Positions 33,563 to 42,447 of a DNA stretch of 64,000 nt are shown one piece after another. Numbering within the stretch: the first letter of the stretch is position 1; the number at the start of each line of letters is the position of its first letter. Source of the DNA: Acidobacteriota bacterium (GTDB lineage: Bacteria > Acidobacteriota > Terriglobia > Acidiferrales > UBA7541); NCBI GenBank assembly GCA_021832085.1, contig JAKBLM010000013.1, positions 19,408 to 83,407 on the forward strand. The letters are read 5' to 3'. Below the pieces are notes generated by a model, which saw only the letters and a list, made by a program, of their open reading frames with translations, was not told where the DNA came from and made no database searches. Position numbers and translations under genes: made by a program.

Positions 33563-35146
33563 ATGAAAGCATTAACTGCTGCGCGCATGCGCGAAATCGA
33601 TCGCCTCACCACCGAGCGGTACGGGATTGCGAGCCTCGACCTGATGGAGAACGCCGGGCGCGGGGTCGCCGATACGATTGCCGGCCGCCATCCCAACCTG
33701 GAACAGTGCTGGATCACCGTGCTTTGCGGAAAAGGAAACAACGGCGGCGACGGACTGGTGGCCGCGCGTCACCTTGCCGAGCGCGGCGCCCGGCCCTCGG
33801 TGCATCTGTTCGCCAAGGCCGAGGAAGTTGGGGGCGACGCGGCAGTGAATCTGCGCCGCTGGCGCGAATTGGGCGCAGTGAACGAGGTGACGACGGAAGA
33901 AGCGCTCGAAAAGATCAGCGCCGAATTGGCGGCGGCCGACATTGTGGTCGACGCGTTGCTCGGCACGGGCCTCAGCGGCCCGGCGCGGGGGCTGGCCGCG
34001 ACGGCGATCGACGACGTGAACCGCCTGGCGCGGCACGCCGACGTCATCGCTGTTGACATTCCCTCGGGCATGCCCTCCGACAGCTTCGATTCGCCTGGTC
34101 CGGTGATCGATGCCGATGCCACGATCACCTTCACCGCACCGAAAATCGGCCAGCTCCTGCCGCCCAACGCCGAGCACGTCGGACGGCTCATCGTGCACGA
34201 AATCGGCTCACCGCGCGAGCTGTGGGAAAGCGACGAATCGCTGAAGTTGCATTGGCTCGAGCCGGGCGAGTTCCGCGGCTTGCCGCTGCGCCGCGCCGCG
34301 AATACGCACAAGGGGACTTACGGCCACGCCCTGATCGTCGCCGGATCGTACGGGAAATCGGGCGCGGCGGCACTGGCCGGCATGGGCGCGCTCCGCTCGG
34401 GCGCGGGACTGGTGACGGTGGCAACGCCCCAGCCCGTGTTGGGCATCGTGGCGCAATACATGCCCGAGTTGATGACGGAGCCGCTCGATGCCACCGGCCG
34501 GGGCACGGTGGCCGCGCACGTCGCCGAATCCGGCCGCTGGCAGGAACTGCTCACCGGGAAAACGGCCGTGGCGATGGGACCCGGCCTGACGACCGAGGCC
34601 GACACGGTACGGTTCGTACAAACGGCCGTGGCCGATTGCCCGCTGCCGCTGGTCCTGGACGCCGACGGTCTGAACGCCTTCGGCAATGCCGCCGCCGTCC
34701 TGAAAGATCGCCGCGGACCGCTGGCGGTCACGCCCCATCCGGGCGAGATGGCCAGGCTGGTGGGTAACAGTGCGGCACAGGTGCAGTCGCGCCGGCTCGA
34801 AACGGCGCTCGAAAGCGCCCGCGCCTGGAACGCCTTTGTCGTGCTGAAAGGCTTTCGCACGATCGTGGCCTCGCCCGATGGCCGCGCCTTCGTCAATTCC
34901 ACCGGGAATCCCGGTATGGCCACCGGTGGCACCGGCGACGTGCTAACCGGCATTCTGGCCGGGCTGACCGCTTGGTTTGGGGCCAGTAATTGGGCGACCG
35001 TGCTGGGCCTCGGCGTCTACTTGCATGGCTTGGCTGGGGACTTGGCCGCCGAGCGGCGCGGAGAAATTTCGCTTGTGGCGACGGATGTTGTGCGTGCGCT
35101 CCCGCGCGCGTTTTGCCGCACGCTTGAGGCGATCGAGCATGCCTGA
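33563..35146 (+). CDS. nnrDE: Bifunctional NAD(P)H-hydrate epimerase / dehydratase
   Basis: A 527-residue fusion. The N-terminal epimerase domain (~1-220) has the NGGDGLVAARHL and VDALLGTGLSG motifs. The C-terminal ADP/ATP-dependent dehydratase (~235-525) has the GNPGMATGGTGDVLTG signature. Together they repair damaged hydrated NADH and NADPH. The gene overlaps tsaE by 8 bp, a gene order common in bacteria. Confidence 0.95.
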   Translation: MKALTAARMREIDRLTTERYGIASLDLMENAGRGVADTIAGRHPNLEQCWITVLCGKGNNGGDGLVAARHLAERGARPSVHLFAKAEEVGGDAAVNLRRWRELGAVNEVTTEEALEKISAELAAADIVVDALLGTGLSGPARGLAATAIDDVNRLARHADVIAVDIPSGMPSDSFDSPGPVIDADATITFTAPKIGQLLPPNAEHVGRLIVHEIGSPRELWESDESLKLHWLEPGEFRGLPLRRAANTHKGTYGHALIVAGSYGKSGAAALAGMGALRSGAGLVTVATPQPVLGIVAQYMPELMTEPLDATGRGTVAAHVAESGRWQELLTGKTAVAMGPGLTTEADTVRFVQTAVADCPLPLVLDADGLNAFGNAAAVLKDRRGPLAVTPHPGEMARLVGNSAAQVQSRRLETALESARAWNAFVVLKGFRTIVASPDGRAFVNSTGNPGMATGGTGDVLTGILAGLTAWFGASNWATVLGLGVYLHGLAGDLAAERRGEISLVATDVVRALPRAFCRTLEAIEHA

Positions 35147-35609
35147 AGAGAAGTGGGAGACCTCGTCGGCGGAAGAGACGACCGAGCTGGGCCGGCAAAT
35201 TGCTTCACGTTTGCGGGCGCCGGTACTGGTGTTTCTCACCGGAGAGTTGGGGGCGGGGAAAACGACGTTGACCAAGGGCATCATCAGCGGGCTGGGAGCG
35301 GCGCGCGAGGAAGACGTCACCAGCCCGACGTTCACCCTCGTCCATGTCTTTCACAATCACCAGACCGTTTACCACGTCGATCTCTATCGGATCACCAATT
35401 TCCACGACCTGGAAACCCTGGGCCTTGAGGATGTTTTCGACCGGCCGGCGGTCGTGATCGTCGAGTGGGCCGAGAAATTCACTCTGCGCGCCGATTGGCC
35501 GGTCGTGCGCATCCACCTGGAGCATGCCGGCGAAGATCAACGCCGCATCCGCCTGGAAGATTCGGCGGGCGTCCTGGCCGTGAAGGACCCACGGCAGGAA
35601 AAGTACTGA
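35139..35609 (+). CDS. tsaE: tRNA threonylcarbamoyladenosine biosynthesis ATPase TsaE
   Basis: A 156-residue P-loop protein of standard size. Walker A is GELGAGKTT with K41; the SPTFTLVH switch region and the C-terminal VIVEWAEK motif are conserved. It drives the TsaB-TsaD complex that makes t6A37 in tRNAs reading ANN codons. The start at 35139 lies within the end of nnrDE. Longer in-frame starts would overlap nnrDE by much more. Confidence 0.94.
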   Translation: MPEEKWETSSAEETTELGRQIASRLRAPVLVFLTGELGAGKTTLTKGIISGLGAAREEDVTSPTFTLVHVFHNHQTVYHVDLYRITNFHDLETLGLEDVFDRPAVVIVEWAEKFTLRADWPVVRIHLEHAGEDQRRIRLEDSAGVLAVKDPRQEKY

Positions 35610-35744
35610 CCGTGGCTGCTGACACGAACGTGGGCAGCATCCGCGAGAATTCCATCTTCAGCTTTTAGCGGCTTCAGGCTTGAATTCGCCGCAGGCTTTG
35701 CAGCAGACTGCCTTCTGCCAACAGGCAGAATCGGAGAATCCTTC

Positions 35745-36896
35745 ATGCTTATGAATCTACCGCGCAATGGCTCGCTGGTGGGCGCCGCCCTTCTCTGCTG
35801 CGCGCTGGCCCTCCCTCTCCAGATCCCAAGCGCCCGGTCAAGCGGGCTAGCGAGGCGGATCAACGCCATTTTCGCGGCCGTGACCTCGAAAGACGCGCCC
35901 GGGCTGGCAGTGGTGGTGCGCAAGGACGGGCACACCGTATTCAAGCGCGGCTACGGGCTGCGGGATCTGCGTTGCCATTTGTCCATCAACGGGCACACGA
36001 ATTTCCGTTTGGCTTCGTGCACCAAGCAGTTCACCGCGATGGCAGTGATGCTGCTCGTTCACGAAGGAAAGCTGCGCTACGACGAGCCGCTCACGCGGAT
36101 TTTCCCCCATTTCCCCTCCTACGGCCGCAAGATCACCATTCGCAACCTGCTCAATCACACCTCGGGCCTGGTGTCCTACGAAGATGTGATGGACAAGATG
36201 TATGCCGGCCGGTCGTGGGAGCAGATCCCTCAAATTCACGACGCCGGCGTGCTGGCGCTGATGGAGAAACAGAAAGGGACGAAGTTCCCGCCGGGCACGT
36301 ATTGGGAATACAGCAATTCCGGCTATTGCGTGCTCGCGATGGTGGTGCAAAAGGTATCGGGCATGCCGTTTGCCGAATTCCTGCGCCGGCGGATTTTCCA
36401 GCCGCTGCACATGACGACGACGGTGGCGTACGAATACGGGAAAAATCACGTGATCGACCGCGCCTACGGCTACACGAACGACGCTGGTATGTGGCTCGAA
36501 ACCGATCAGAGCCCGACCTCGGCCACGCTGGGGGATGGCGGCGTCTATTCCTCGGTGGACGACCTGATCAAATGGGACAACGCATTGCGCGATCACACCC
36601 TGCTCAGCGCGCGAGCGTTTCGCCCAGCGATCACACCAGTTTCGTTGCCCCTTACGGCAGCCGAGTGGCCGAGGGGGCCGGATGGGCAGCCGGTGAAATA
36701 TGGATTTGGCTGGTTTCTTAATCCCTATCGCGGCCACCGGCGCATGTGGCACTACGGCAGCTCAATCGGTTTCCACACGGCGATCGAGCGTTTCCCCGGC
36801 GACGGCCTGACCATCATCGTCCTTTGCAACCGCACCGACCTCGACCCGGCCGCGCTGGCGCTGAAAGTTGCGAACCTGTTTTTCGCGCGTGAATAA
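35745..36896 (+). CDS. Exported class C beta-lactamase-like serine hydrolase
   Basis: A 383-residue protein with a signal peptide (hydrophobic core ~9-26). The serine beta-lactamase/D,D-peptidase catalytic motifs are all present: S91-C-T-K94, Y189-S-N191 and an HYG triad near residue 330. Family members are peptidases, esterases or beta-lactamases; the substrate cannot be assigned. It is a stand-alone gene with a GGAG site before the start. Confidence 0.88.
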   Translation: MLMNLPRNGSLVGAALLCCALALPLQIPSARSSGLARRINAIFAAVTSKDAPGLAVVVRKDGHTVFKRGYGLRDLRCHLSINGHTNFRLASCTKQFTAMAVMLLVHEGKLRYDEPLTRIFPHFPSYGRKITIRNLLNHTSGLVSYEDVMDKMYAGRSWEQIPQIHDAGVLALMEKQKGTKFPPGTYWEYSNSGYCVLAMVVQKVSGMPFAEFLRRRIFQPLHMTTTVAYEYGKNHVIDRAYGYTNDAGMWLETDQSPTSATLGDGGVYSSVDDLIKWDNALRDHTLLSARAFRPAITPVSLPLTAAEWPRGPDGQPVKYGFGWFLNPYRGHRRMWHYGSSIGFHTAIERFPGDGLTIIVLCNRTDLDPAALALKVANLFFARE

Positions 36897-36985
36897 TGGC
36901 GGCCAGTAATCGGCGTCGGCGCAACGGACTTGCCGGGGAGTGTTCGCCGGTTTCTCGAACCTGAAATCCGTGGGAGGGTAAAGCT

Positions 36986-38188
36986 ATGCCAAAACAGGTG
37001 ATCGAGCAGCGTTCGCGGGGATTCATTTGCATCAATTCGCACCCGGCCGGTTGCCGCCGCAACGTCGAGCAGCAAATCGCCACGGTCCGCGAGGCTTTTG
37101 AAGAACAGGGCAAGGGAATGAAAAGCGTGCTGGTCATCGGCGGTTCGACGGGCTACGGATTGGCCTCGCGCATCGTGGCGGCGTGGGGATTTGGGGCGCG
37201 CACCCTGAGTCTGGCGCTCGAACGGCCACCGGAAGGCAAGCGAACGGCTACAGCCGGCTACTACAATACCGTCGCGTTCCACGAATTCGCGAAGCGCGAC
37301 GGCCTCGAGGCGCACAGCCTGAATCTGGACGCCTTTTCCGACGAAGCAAAGCTCGAAGCGATCGCCCGCCTTCGCCAATCGATGGCGCCGGTCGACCTGG
37401 TCGTCTATAGCTTGGCCGCGCCCACCCGTGTGAATCCGCGCACCGGCGAGACGCACAGGTCGGCGCTCAAACCCATCGGGAAGTCCTACACGAGCAAAAC
37501 CGTAGACCTCGATCGCGGCCATGTGAGCGAAGTAACCATAGAACCGGCAACGGAAAAGGAGATTGCCGATACGGTCGCCGTGATGGGTGGCGAGGATTGG
37601 CGCTGGTGGATCGAGGCGCTGCTGAATGAAAAGCTACTCGCCCAAGGCGCGCGCACTCTGGCCTATTCCTACATCGGGCCCCAGCTCACCTGGCCGATCT
37701 ATCGCGACGGAACGATAGGCCGCGCGAAGCACCACCTGGAAGAGACGGCCCTTGCGCTCGACCGGATGCTGCGGAATCGCCTCGGCGGCCGGGCGTGGGT
37801 TGCAGTGAACCAGGCGGTGGTGACGCAGGCAGCCGCGGCGATTCCGGTGGTGCCGCTCTATCTGAGCATCCTTCTGCGCATTACGGCGGAGAAGCAGATC
37901 CTGGAGGGGCCGATCGAGCAGATGATTCGTCTGTTTCGCCTGCACCTGGCCGAAGGGAAAACGCCTACTGTCGACAAGGAGGGGCGAATCCGGCTCGACG
38001 ACCTCGAACTGCGTGACGACGTGCAGAAAGAAATCCGCGATCTCTGGCCGCTCGTCACCACGGAGAATTTGCGGACCGCGACCGACTTCGATGTGTTTCA
38101 GCGGCAGTTCCGCAACTTGTTCGGCTTTGCGGTCGAGGGCGTGGACTACGCGGAATCGGTGGAAACGGAATTGACGCTGGGAGGGTAG
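36986..38188 (+). CDS. fabV: Trans-2-enoyl-ACP/CoA reductase FabV
   Basis: A 400-residue enzyme matching the FabV family in length and motifs: an RGFICINSHPAGC start, the nucleotide-binding GGSTGYGLASRI and the catalytic Y239-X8-K248 pair. It performs the last reduction of the fatty acid elongation cycle and is a triclosan-tolerant alternative to FabI. The start at 36986 has a GGGAGGG site. It stands alone. Confidence 0.95.
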   Translation: MPKQVIEQRSRGFICINSHPAGCRRNVEQQIATVREAFEEQGKGMKSVLVIGGSTGYGLASRIVAAWGFGARTLSLALERPPEGKRTATAGYYNTVAFHEFAKRDGLEAHSLNLDAFSDEAKLEAIARLRQSMAPVDLVVYSLAAPTRVNPRTGETHRSALKPIGKSYTSKTVDLDRGHVSEVTIEPATEKEIADTVAVMGGEDWRWWIEALLNEKLLAQGARTLAYSYIGPQLTWPIYRDGTIGRAKHHLEETALALDRMLRNRLGGRAWVAVNQAVVTQAAAAIPVVPLYLSILLRITAEKQILEGPIEQMIRLFRLHLAEGKTPTVDKEGRIRLDDLELRDDVQKEIRDLWPLVTTENLRTATDFDVFQRQFRNLFGFAVEGVDYAESVETELTLGG

Positions 38189-38246
38189 AGGCGAAGTTCC
38201 GAGAGGCGTGGCGGCGCCAGGATTCTGGCGACCGGAAATTTGCCGG

Positions 38247-38537
38247 CTAGTGGCGCCAGTGTGAGAGTTCTTCGAGGAAGGAAGCGATAATCGGCCACAG
38301 AAGTGCCGCAGTCACCAGGATTGCGGCCAGCCGCCGGGACCAGATCCAGATTTCCTTCCTTATGGCCTCAGGCGAATGGCGGGCGCAGAAGCCGCCTTCA
38401 AGCGCCGGACGCGTGCACCGCTGGCCGCGCGGGCCAAGATGAAGGCAGGGGCCGTAGGACCAGGTCGAACCGGCGTTTGCTGCACCTTCGAGTTCGTCCG
38501 GTTCGGCGCGAACACGGTATCCGTGGAGCGGACTCAT
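38247..38537 (-). CDS. Small membrane protein with a Cys/His cluster
   Basis: A 96-residue protein. Residues ~30-55 contain C31, C41, C51 and H54 (CLHLGPRGQRC...GGFCARH), which look like a small zinc-binding knuckle. A single C-terminal transmembrane helix follows (LAAILVTAALLWPIIASFL). I do not recognise the family. It is convergent with fabV. Confidence 0.6.
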   Translation of the reverse strand: MSPLHGYRVRAEPDELEGAANAGSTWSYGPCLHLGPRGQRCTRPALEGGFCARHSPEAIRKEIWIWSRRLAAILVTAALLWPIIASFLEELSHWRH

Positions 38538-38631
38538 CGCTCTCGCAATTGTGCACGACAGTCGAGTTCATTTCCAATCTTTCCCCGCAACTGACAGCGC
38601 CGCTGCAGTTCCGTTATACTTGCATTCCGAC

Positions 38632-38708
38632 GGCGCGGTACCCAAGTGGTCCAAGGGGGAGGTCTGCAAAACCTCTATTCGTGGGTTCAAATCCCACCCG
38701 CGCCTCCA
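38632..38708 (+). tRNA. tRNA-Cys (GCA)
   Basis: A 74-nt cloverleaf at 38632-38705. The acceptor stem is GGCGCGG with CCGCGCC, the anticodon loop CTGCAAA gives anticodon GCA, and the T arm is GTGGGTTCAAATCCCAC. The 3' CCA is encoded at 38706-38708. Confidence 0.95.
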
Positions 38709-39179
38709 GCACTTCACACCACTTATCCGGTTTGTGCTCAATTCACGTCGGCGCGCTGTAGGGAAAAACACCACGCGAAGAACGGCGTGGATTAGGATCG
38801 AGGCGATTTTCCTCTTACTCGTTCCTTTGGCAGCCTCCATCGGAATTTCCGGCAGGAGGGCCTGACCTGGATCCTTTTCGAAACCCGGTGCATGGTCGAG
38901 CCACCACATGACCGGGTCCCCACGTTCAAGAACAGTTGGGAATGCAGCGCCCTCGACGGCTTGTGCCATGTGCAAAGTTCTGCGAAGGCACGGCAGGCTA
39001 TAACAAATCCCGGGTGATATGACGCAAGCTGACGGGCATTTTTTGTGCGGCGTTTGAGCTTCCCGGCGTTACACCTTGAAAACACGGCGATTAGCAATTT
39101 GGTCATAGGTTTGCAAGTCTGAGGAGCAAAGTCGGCAAAAATCTCCTTCGGCGGGGAGGGGTATAGAGGCAAGGTAAAG
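38709..39179. other. Intergenic region between tRNA-Cys and the radical SAM gene
   Basis: 470 bp without a supported gene. A minus-strand frame covering the tRNA is a shadow of it. A small inverted repeat (CCACGC/GCGTGG) lies near 38772-38790. The AT content rises towards 39030-39180, consistent with a promoter. Confidence 0.4.
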
Positions 39180-40562
39180 ATGTCTGCTTCGACAAAATTC
39201 AGAATTGATACGAAAATCCACGATTTTTTGATGAATTCCAGCCCCCGCGCGCCGGAGCCGCCGGCTTCCAAGGGGTTGATGCTTCCCGATCCGGTCTTTC
39301 CACAGTATCCCAAGCTGCTCAATGAGCCCGGCCCTGAAGTTTCACCCGAGAGGCGCGTCTGGCGCCCAAGCCAGATTTATCGCTCGATGCGGGGATGGCT
39401 ATTTCCCTACATTCGGTCGCGGGCCCTTTCCGGCGAATTCCATCCGATCACCGCGTACCTTTTCACCGAATACAAGTGCAATCTCGATTGCTGGTATTGC
39501 TGGGCCTACAACAACAAGGTGAAGGGGATGACGGAGGACGTGGCGCGGCGATCGATCGATTGGCTCTATGACAACGGTTGCCGCGTGCTGGCGCTGATGG
39601 GGGGCGAGCCGTTGCTGCGGCCGCAGTTCGTGCACAAAGTGGTTTACTACGCCGCCAAGAAAGGCTTCTGGATTTACATTGCCACCAACGGGCGACTGTT
39701 GCGGCCGGATGTGGCAGACCGGCTGGGCGATGCGGGTGTCGCCGTCTTCAACTTGGCGCTGGACGCGTGGGATCTCAAACCGGGGTTGCCGAAAGCGCTG
39801 GTGCCAGTGGAGAAAAACCTGGAGCATATCAGCCGGAAACAGTACGTCTACGGCTACATGGTGTTTTTCAATATCAATATCTGCGGCAACAACGTCGAAG
39901 ACGTGAAGAAGCTGACCGAGTACGCGCGCAGCCGCCGGATCGCCACCGATTACCACATCAACGAAACGCCGATGCTCGAACAGGACGACCACTTCAAGCA
40001 CCTCGAGAACAATCCGACTTATATCCGTCCCCAAGACTGGCGTCGGATCGACAGCCTGATCGATTGGCTGATCGAGAAAAACCGTTTGGGTTACCAGATG
40101 GTGAATTCGGTGGCTCGGCTCGAGGAGATGAAAGCGTTCATGCGCATGTCCTCGGGGCTGGACTTGCGAAAATATGGCTGGTTTGGTGACGGGGTTACCG
40201 GCAAGGCCCATGACGCGATGGTGGCTTCGATGCCAGGGATCGTTGAGGACAGCGGGGGTGATCTGCATTTCACCGAGTGGAATTGCCGGGCCGGTCAAAA
40301 CAACGTCGTCATCCGTACCGACGGCACGGTGGCGCCGTGTTTCCCCATGTATCCCTCGACATACGACTGGGGCAGTATCGACGAGCCGAAATTCGACGGC
40401 GGGCAGTTGAGGCAAATGAAAATGCAGTGCCAGCGGCACTGCTTTTCGACGCTGAACCATAACCTGGCGTACTGCTACAACGACGCGCGTGTGATCAAGT
40501 GGCTCTGGTCACAGGTGATCAGGCACGGTTTCCAGGGTGGCGCGCGCAGCTTCGACGACTGA
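39180..40562 (+). CDS. Radical SAM protein with SPASM-like C-terminal domain
   Basis: A 460-residue protein. The radical SAM cluster motif is CNLDCWYC (CX3CX2C), followed by the GGEPLLRP motif that binds S-adenosylmethionine. The C-terminal part has further cysteines (NCRAGQ, APCFPMY, MQCQRHC, AYCYND) as in SPASM domains that bind extra Fe-S clusters. Such enzymes modify peptides or other molecules or act as anaerobic maturases. No peptide precursor or partner gene is adjacent, so the substrate is unknown. An internal ATG at 39231 is an alternative start. Confidence 0.85.
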   Translation: MSASTKFRIDTKIHDFLMNSSPRAPEPPASKGLMLPDPVFPQYPKLLNEPGPEVSPERRVWRPSQIYRSMRGWLFPYIRSRALSGEFHPITAYLFTEYKCNLDCWYCWAYNNKVKGMTEDVARRSIDWLYDNGCRVLALMGGEPLLRPQFVHKVVYYAAKKGFWIYIATNGRLLRPDVADRLGDAGVAVFNLALDAWDLKPGLPKALVPVEKNLEHISRKQYVYGYMVFFNINICGNNVEDVKKLTEYARSRRIATDYHINETPMLEQDDHFKHLENNPTYIRPQDWRRIDSLIDWLIEKNRLGYQMVNSVARLEEMKAFMRMSSGLDLRKYGWFGDGVTGKAHDAMVASMPGIVEDSGGDLHFTEWNCRAGQNNVVIRTDGTVAPCFPMYPSTYDWGSIDEPKFDGGQLRQMKMQCQRHCFSTLNHNLAYCYNDARVIKWLWSQVIRHGFQGGARSFDD

Positions 40563-41018
40563 GGGCGGGCCGCGTGGAAAAGAAGAGGAGGCCTGCCCAG
40601 TGGAACCGGGCCGGCCGGGCTTGGCCGGAGACGGCGCGCCGGCTGCGGTTGAATCGATCTAGCCCATAACGCGCACAACGTCGGGCCCTCGGGCGCTCAG
40701 AATAGGCAATGGCCGGCGGGCGATCCCTGTCTTGCGCCCCTGCTTCCCTTCCGTACAGCCACGATCTCGCCTTTGCGCCACCCGGCTTTTGTCTGGAAGC
40801 CGGCCGCTTGCGCATCTCGGCGGACGGGGCCGCGATTTTCACGAAATTCCGTTGTGGCCGGTTCCCGGCGTCTTGCCCCATGGCTGAGGTGAACCATCCG
40901 GAGCTGCCGAAGCCGCTTGTCAATCAGCAATTTCACGGTATACATTCAATCGAACGCTGGGCGCGGGGGCAAAGCTCGTCAACAGCGTCCAAATCCAATC
41001 TTGAGCGGGAGTCCCGCC
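40563..41018. other. Intergenic region before the AIM24 gene
   Basis: 456 bp with no convincing gene. It starts with a near-perfect GC stem (GGGCGGGCC with GGCCTGCCC around 40563-40600) lacking a T-run. Open frames here have no ribosome site or family features. Confidence 0.4.
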
Positions 41019-41774
41019 ATGCAGAGTCGCATCTTGGGCACTACTATGCCGGTTCTTGAAGTCGCGCTTGATCCCAACGATTCCGTTATTTCCGAAGCGG
41101 GGGAACTTTCCTGGATGGCAAGTTCCATCCAGTTGAGCACACACACCCAGTATGGCGGTGGCGGAGGAGTTTTAGGCGTGCTGAAGCGCGTGGTGGGTGG
41201 GGCATCGTTGTTCATGACGGAATACCGGGCGATTGGCGCCCCGGGGACGGTGTCGTTCGCCGCAAAAATGCCGGGGCATATTGTGCCGGTCGAGGTTAAC
41301 GCGCAAAACGAATACATGATTCACCGGCATGGCTTCTTGTGCGGGACGCCGCAGATTCAGATCACCGTCGGCTTCCAGCAATCGTTGGGAGCCGGGATTT
41401 TCGGCGGCGAGGGCTTCCTGCTGCAGCGCGTCAAAGGGACGGGAACCGCATGGATCGAGCTTTCGGGTGAACTGATCATGAAGGATCTGCAGCCGGGCGA
41501 AACCCTGCTGGTGCACCCGGGGCACGTCGGGGCGTTTCAGGCCAACGTTTCCTTCCAAATCACGACCGTGTCCGGAATCAAGAACATGCTGTTCGGCGGT
41601 GACGGAATCTTCCTCGCAGCTCTCACTGGCCCCGGAAAAGTCTGGCTGCAAACGCTGCCCATCTCCAGGCTGGCGCAGGAACTCATGGAGTACATGCCCG
41701 CCCAGACGGGTCAAAGCGTCGAGGGTGGCGTCGTCGGCGGCATCGTGGGCTCGCTTCTGGGCGGTATGAGATAA
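41019..41774 (+). CDS. AIM24/TIGR00266-family protein
   Basis: A 251-residue beta-rich protein of the AIM24 family. It has an MPVLEVALDPNDSVISEAG-like start, a glycine-rich turn (GGGGGVLGVLKRVVGG) and a C-terminal glycine-rich tail (GGVVGGIVGSLLGG). The start at 41019 follows a GGGAG site; a TTG frame upstream is less likely. Bacterial members have no established biochemical role. The tail may associate with membranes. Confidence 0.85.
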   Translation: MQSRILGTTMPVLEVALDPNDSVISEAGELSWMASSIQLSTHTQYGGGGGVLGVLKRVVGGASLFMTEYRAIGAPGTVSFAAKMPGHIVPVEVNAQNEYMIHRHGFLCGTPQIQITVGFQQSLGAGIFGGEGFLLQRVKGTGTAWIELSGELIMKDLQPGETLLVHPGHVGAFQANVSFQITTVSGIKNMLFGGDGIFLAALTGPGKVWLQTLPISRLAQELMEYMPAQTGQSVEGGVVGGIVGSLLGGMR

Positions 41775-41913
41775 AGAGGGCACACGCCGAACGCCATCCG
41801 CTGTGGAGTTCACGGGAGCGATTGGCGGAGAGGCTGCCCGTTCGGCTCGTGTTTGGGCGGACCAATTTGGCTCTGTGAGCGCTCGCATTTTTTGTGTGAA
41901 TATCTTCGCGGAC

Positions 41914-42378
41914 ATGATTCTGGGAGCAAGATCGCGCGAAGAGCTCAGCCAGGTACGTGCCTTATTGCTTGAATATGCTGCTTCGCTGAACTTTAGCCTC
42001 TGTTTCCAGGACTTCCAGCAGGAGCTGGACACGTTGCCGGGCAAATACGCTCCGCCTGACGGCTTGTTACTGCTGGCCGTGGAGAAACCACGCGAACCTG
42101 CCGGATGTGTTGCTGTGCGGCCGCTCGGCAACGACGAATGTGAGATGAAAAGGCTCTACGTTCGCCCCGCGTTTCGGGGCGCGGGAGTGGGAAGGCAACT
42201 CGTGCAGGCCGCGCTGGAATGGGCTCTCCCACGCCATTATCGAGCGATGAAGCTCGATACGGTCCGGGGAACAATGAGCGCTGCTATTGGGCTCTATCGG
42301 AGTCTGGGCTTTGTGGAGTGCGCTCCTTACTATGAGAGCCCCATCAAGGGCAGCCTCTTCTTCGTGCGCAAGTTGTGA
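41914..42378 (+). CDS. GNAT-family N-acetyltransferase
   Basis: A ~154-residue acetyltransferase with the acetyl-CoA loop RGAGVGRQLVQAALEWA, the EMKRLYVRPAF strand and the terminal AIGLYRSLGFVECAPYYESP. The start is uncertain: the frame is open from a GTG at 41803, and the ATG at 41914 best fits the usual domain length. The substrate is unknown. It converges with the molybdenum hydroxylase genes. Confidence 0.8.
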   Translation: MILGARSREELSQVRALLLEYAASLNFSLCFQDFQQELDTLPGKYAPPDGLLLLAVEKPREPAGCVAVRPLGNDECEMKRLYVRPAFRGAGVGRQLVQAALEWALPRHYRAMKLDTVRGTMSAAIGLYRSLGFVECAPYYESPIKGSLFFVRKL

Positions 42379-42447
42379 TGGATGGTGTTCGTGCGTGCCT
42401 CAGGCCGGAGGTGGACGTTTCCGCCTGCTCGCCCCTCACGCTTGGAT

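Noticed and set aside
38568..38975. A 135-codon minus-strand frame covering tRNA-Cys
   Set aside because: Typical frame produced by antisense reading of a tRNA gene.
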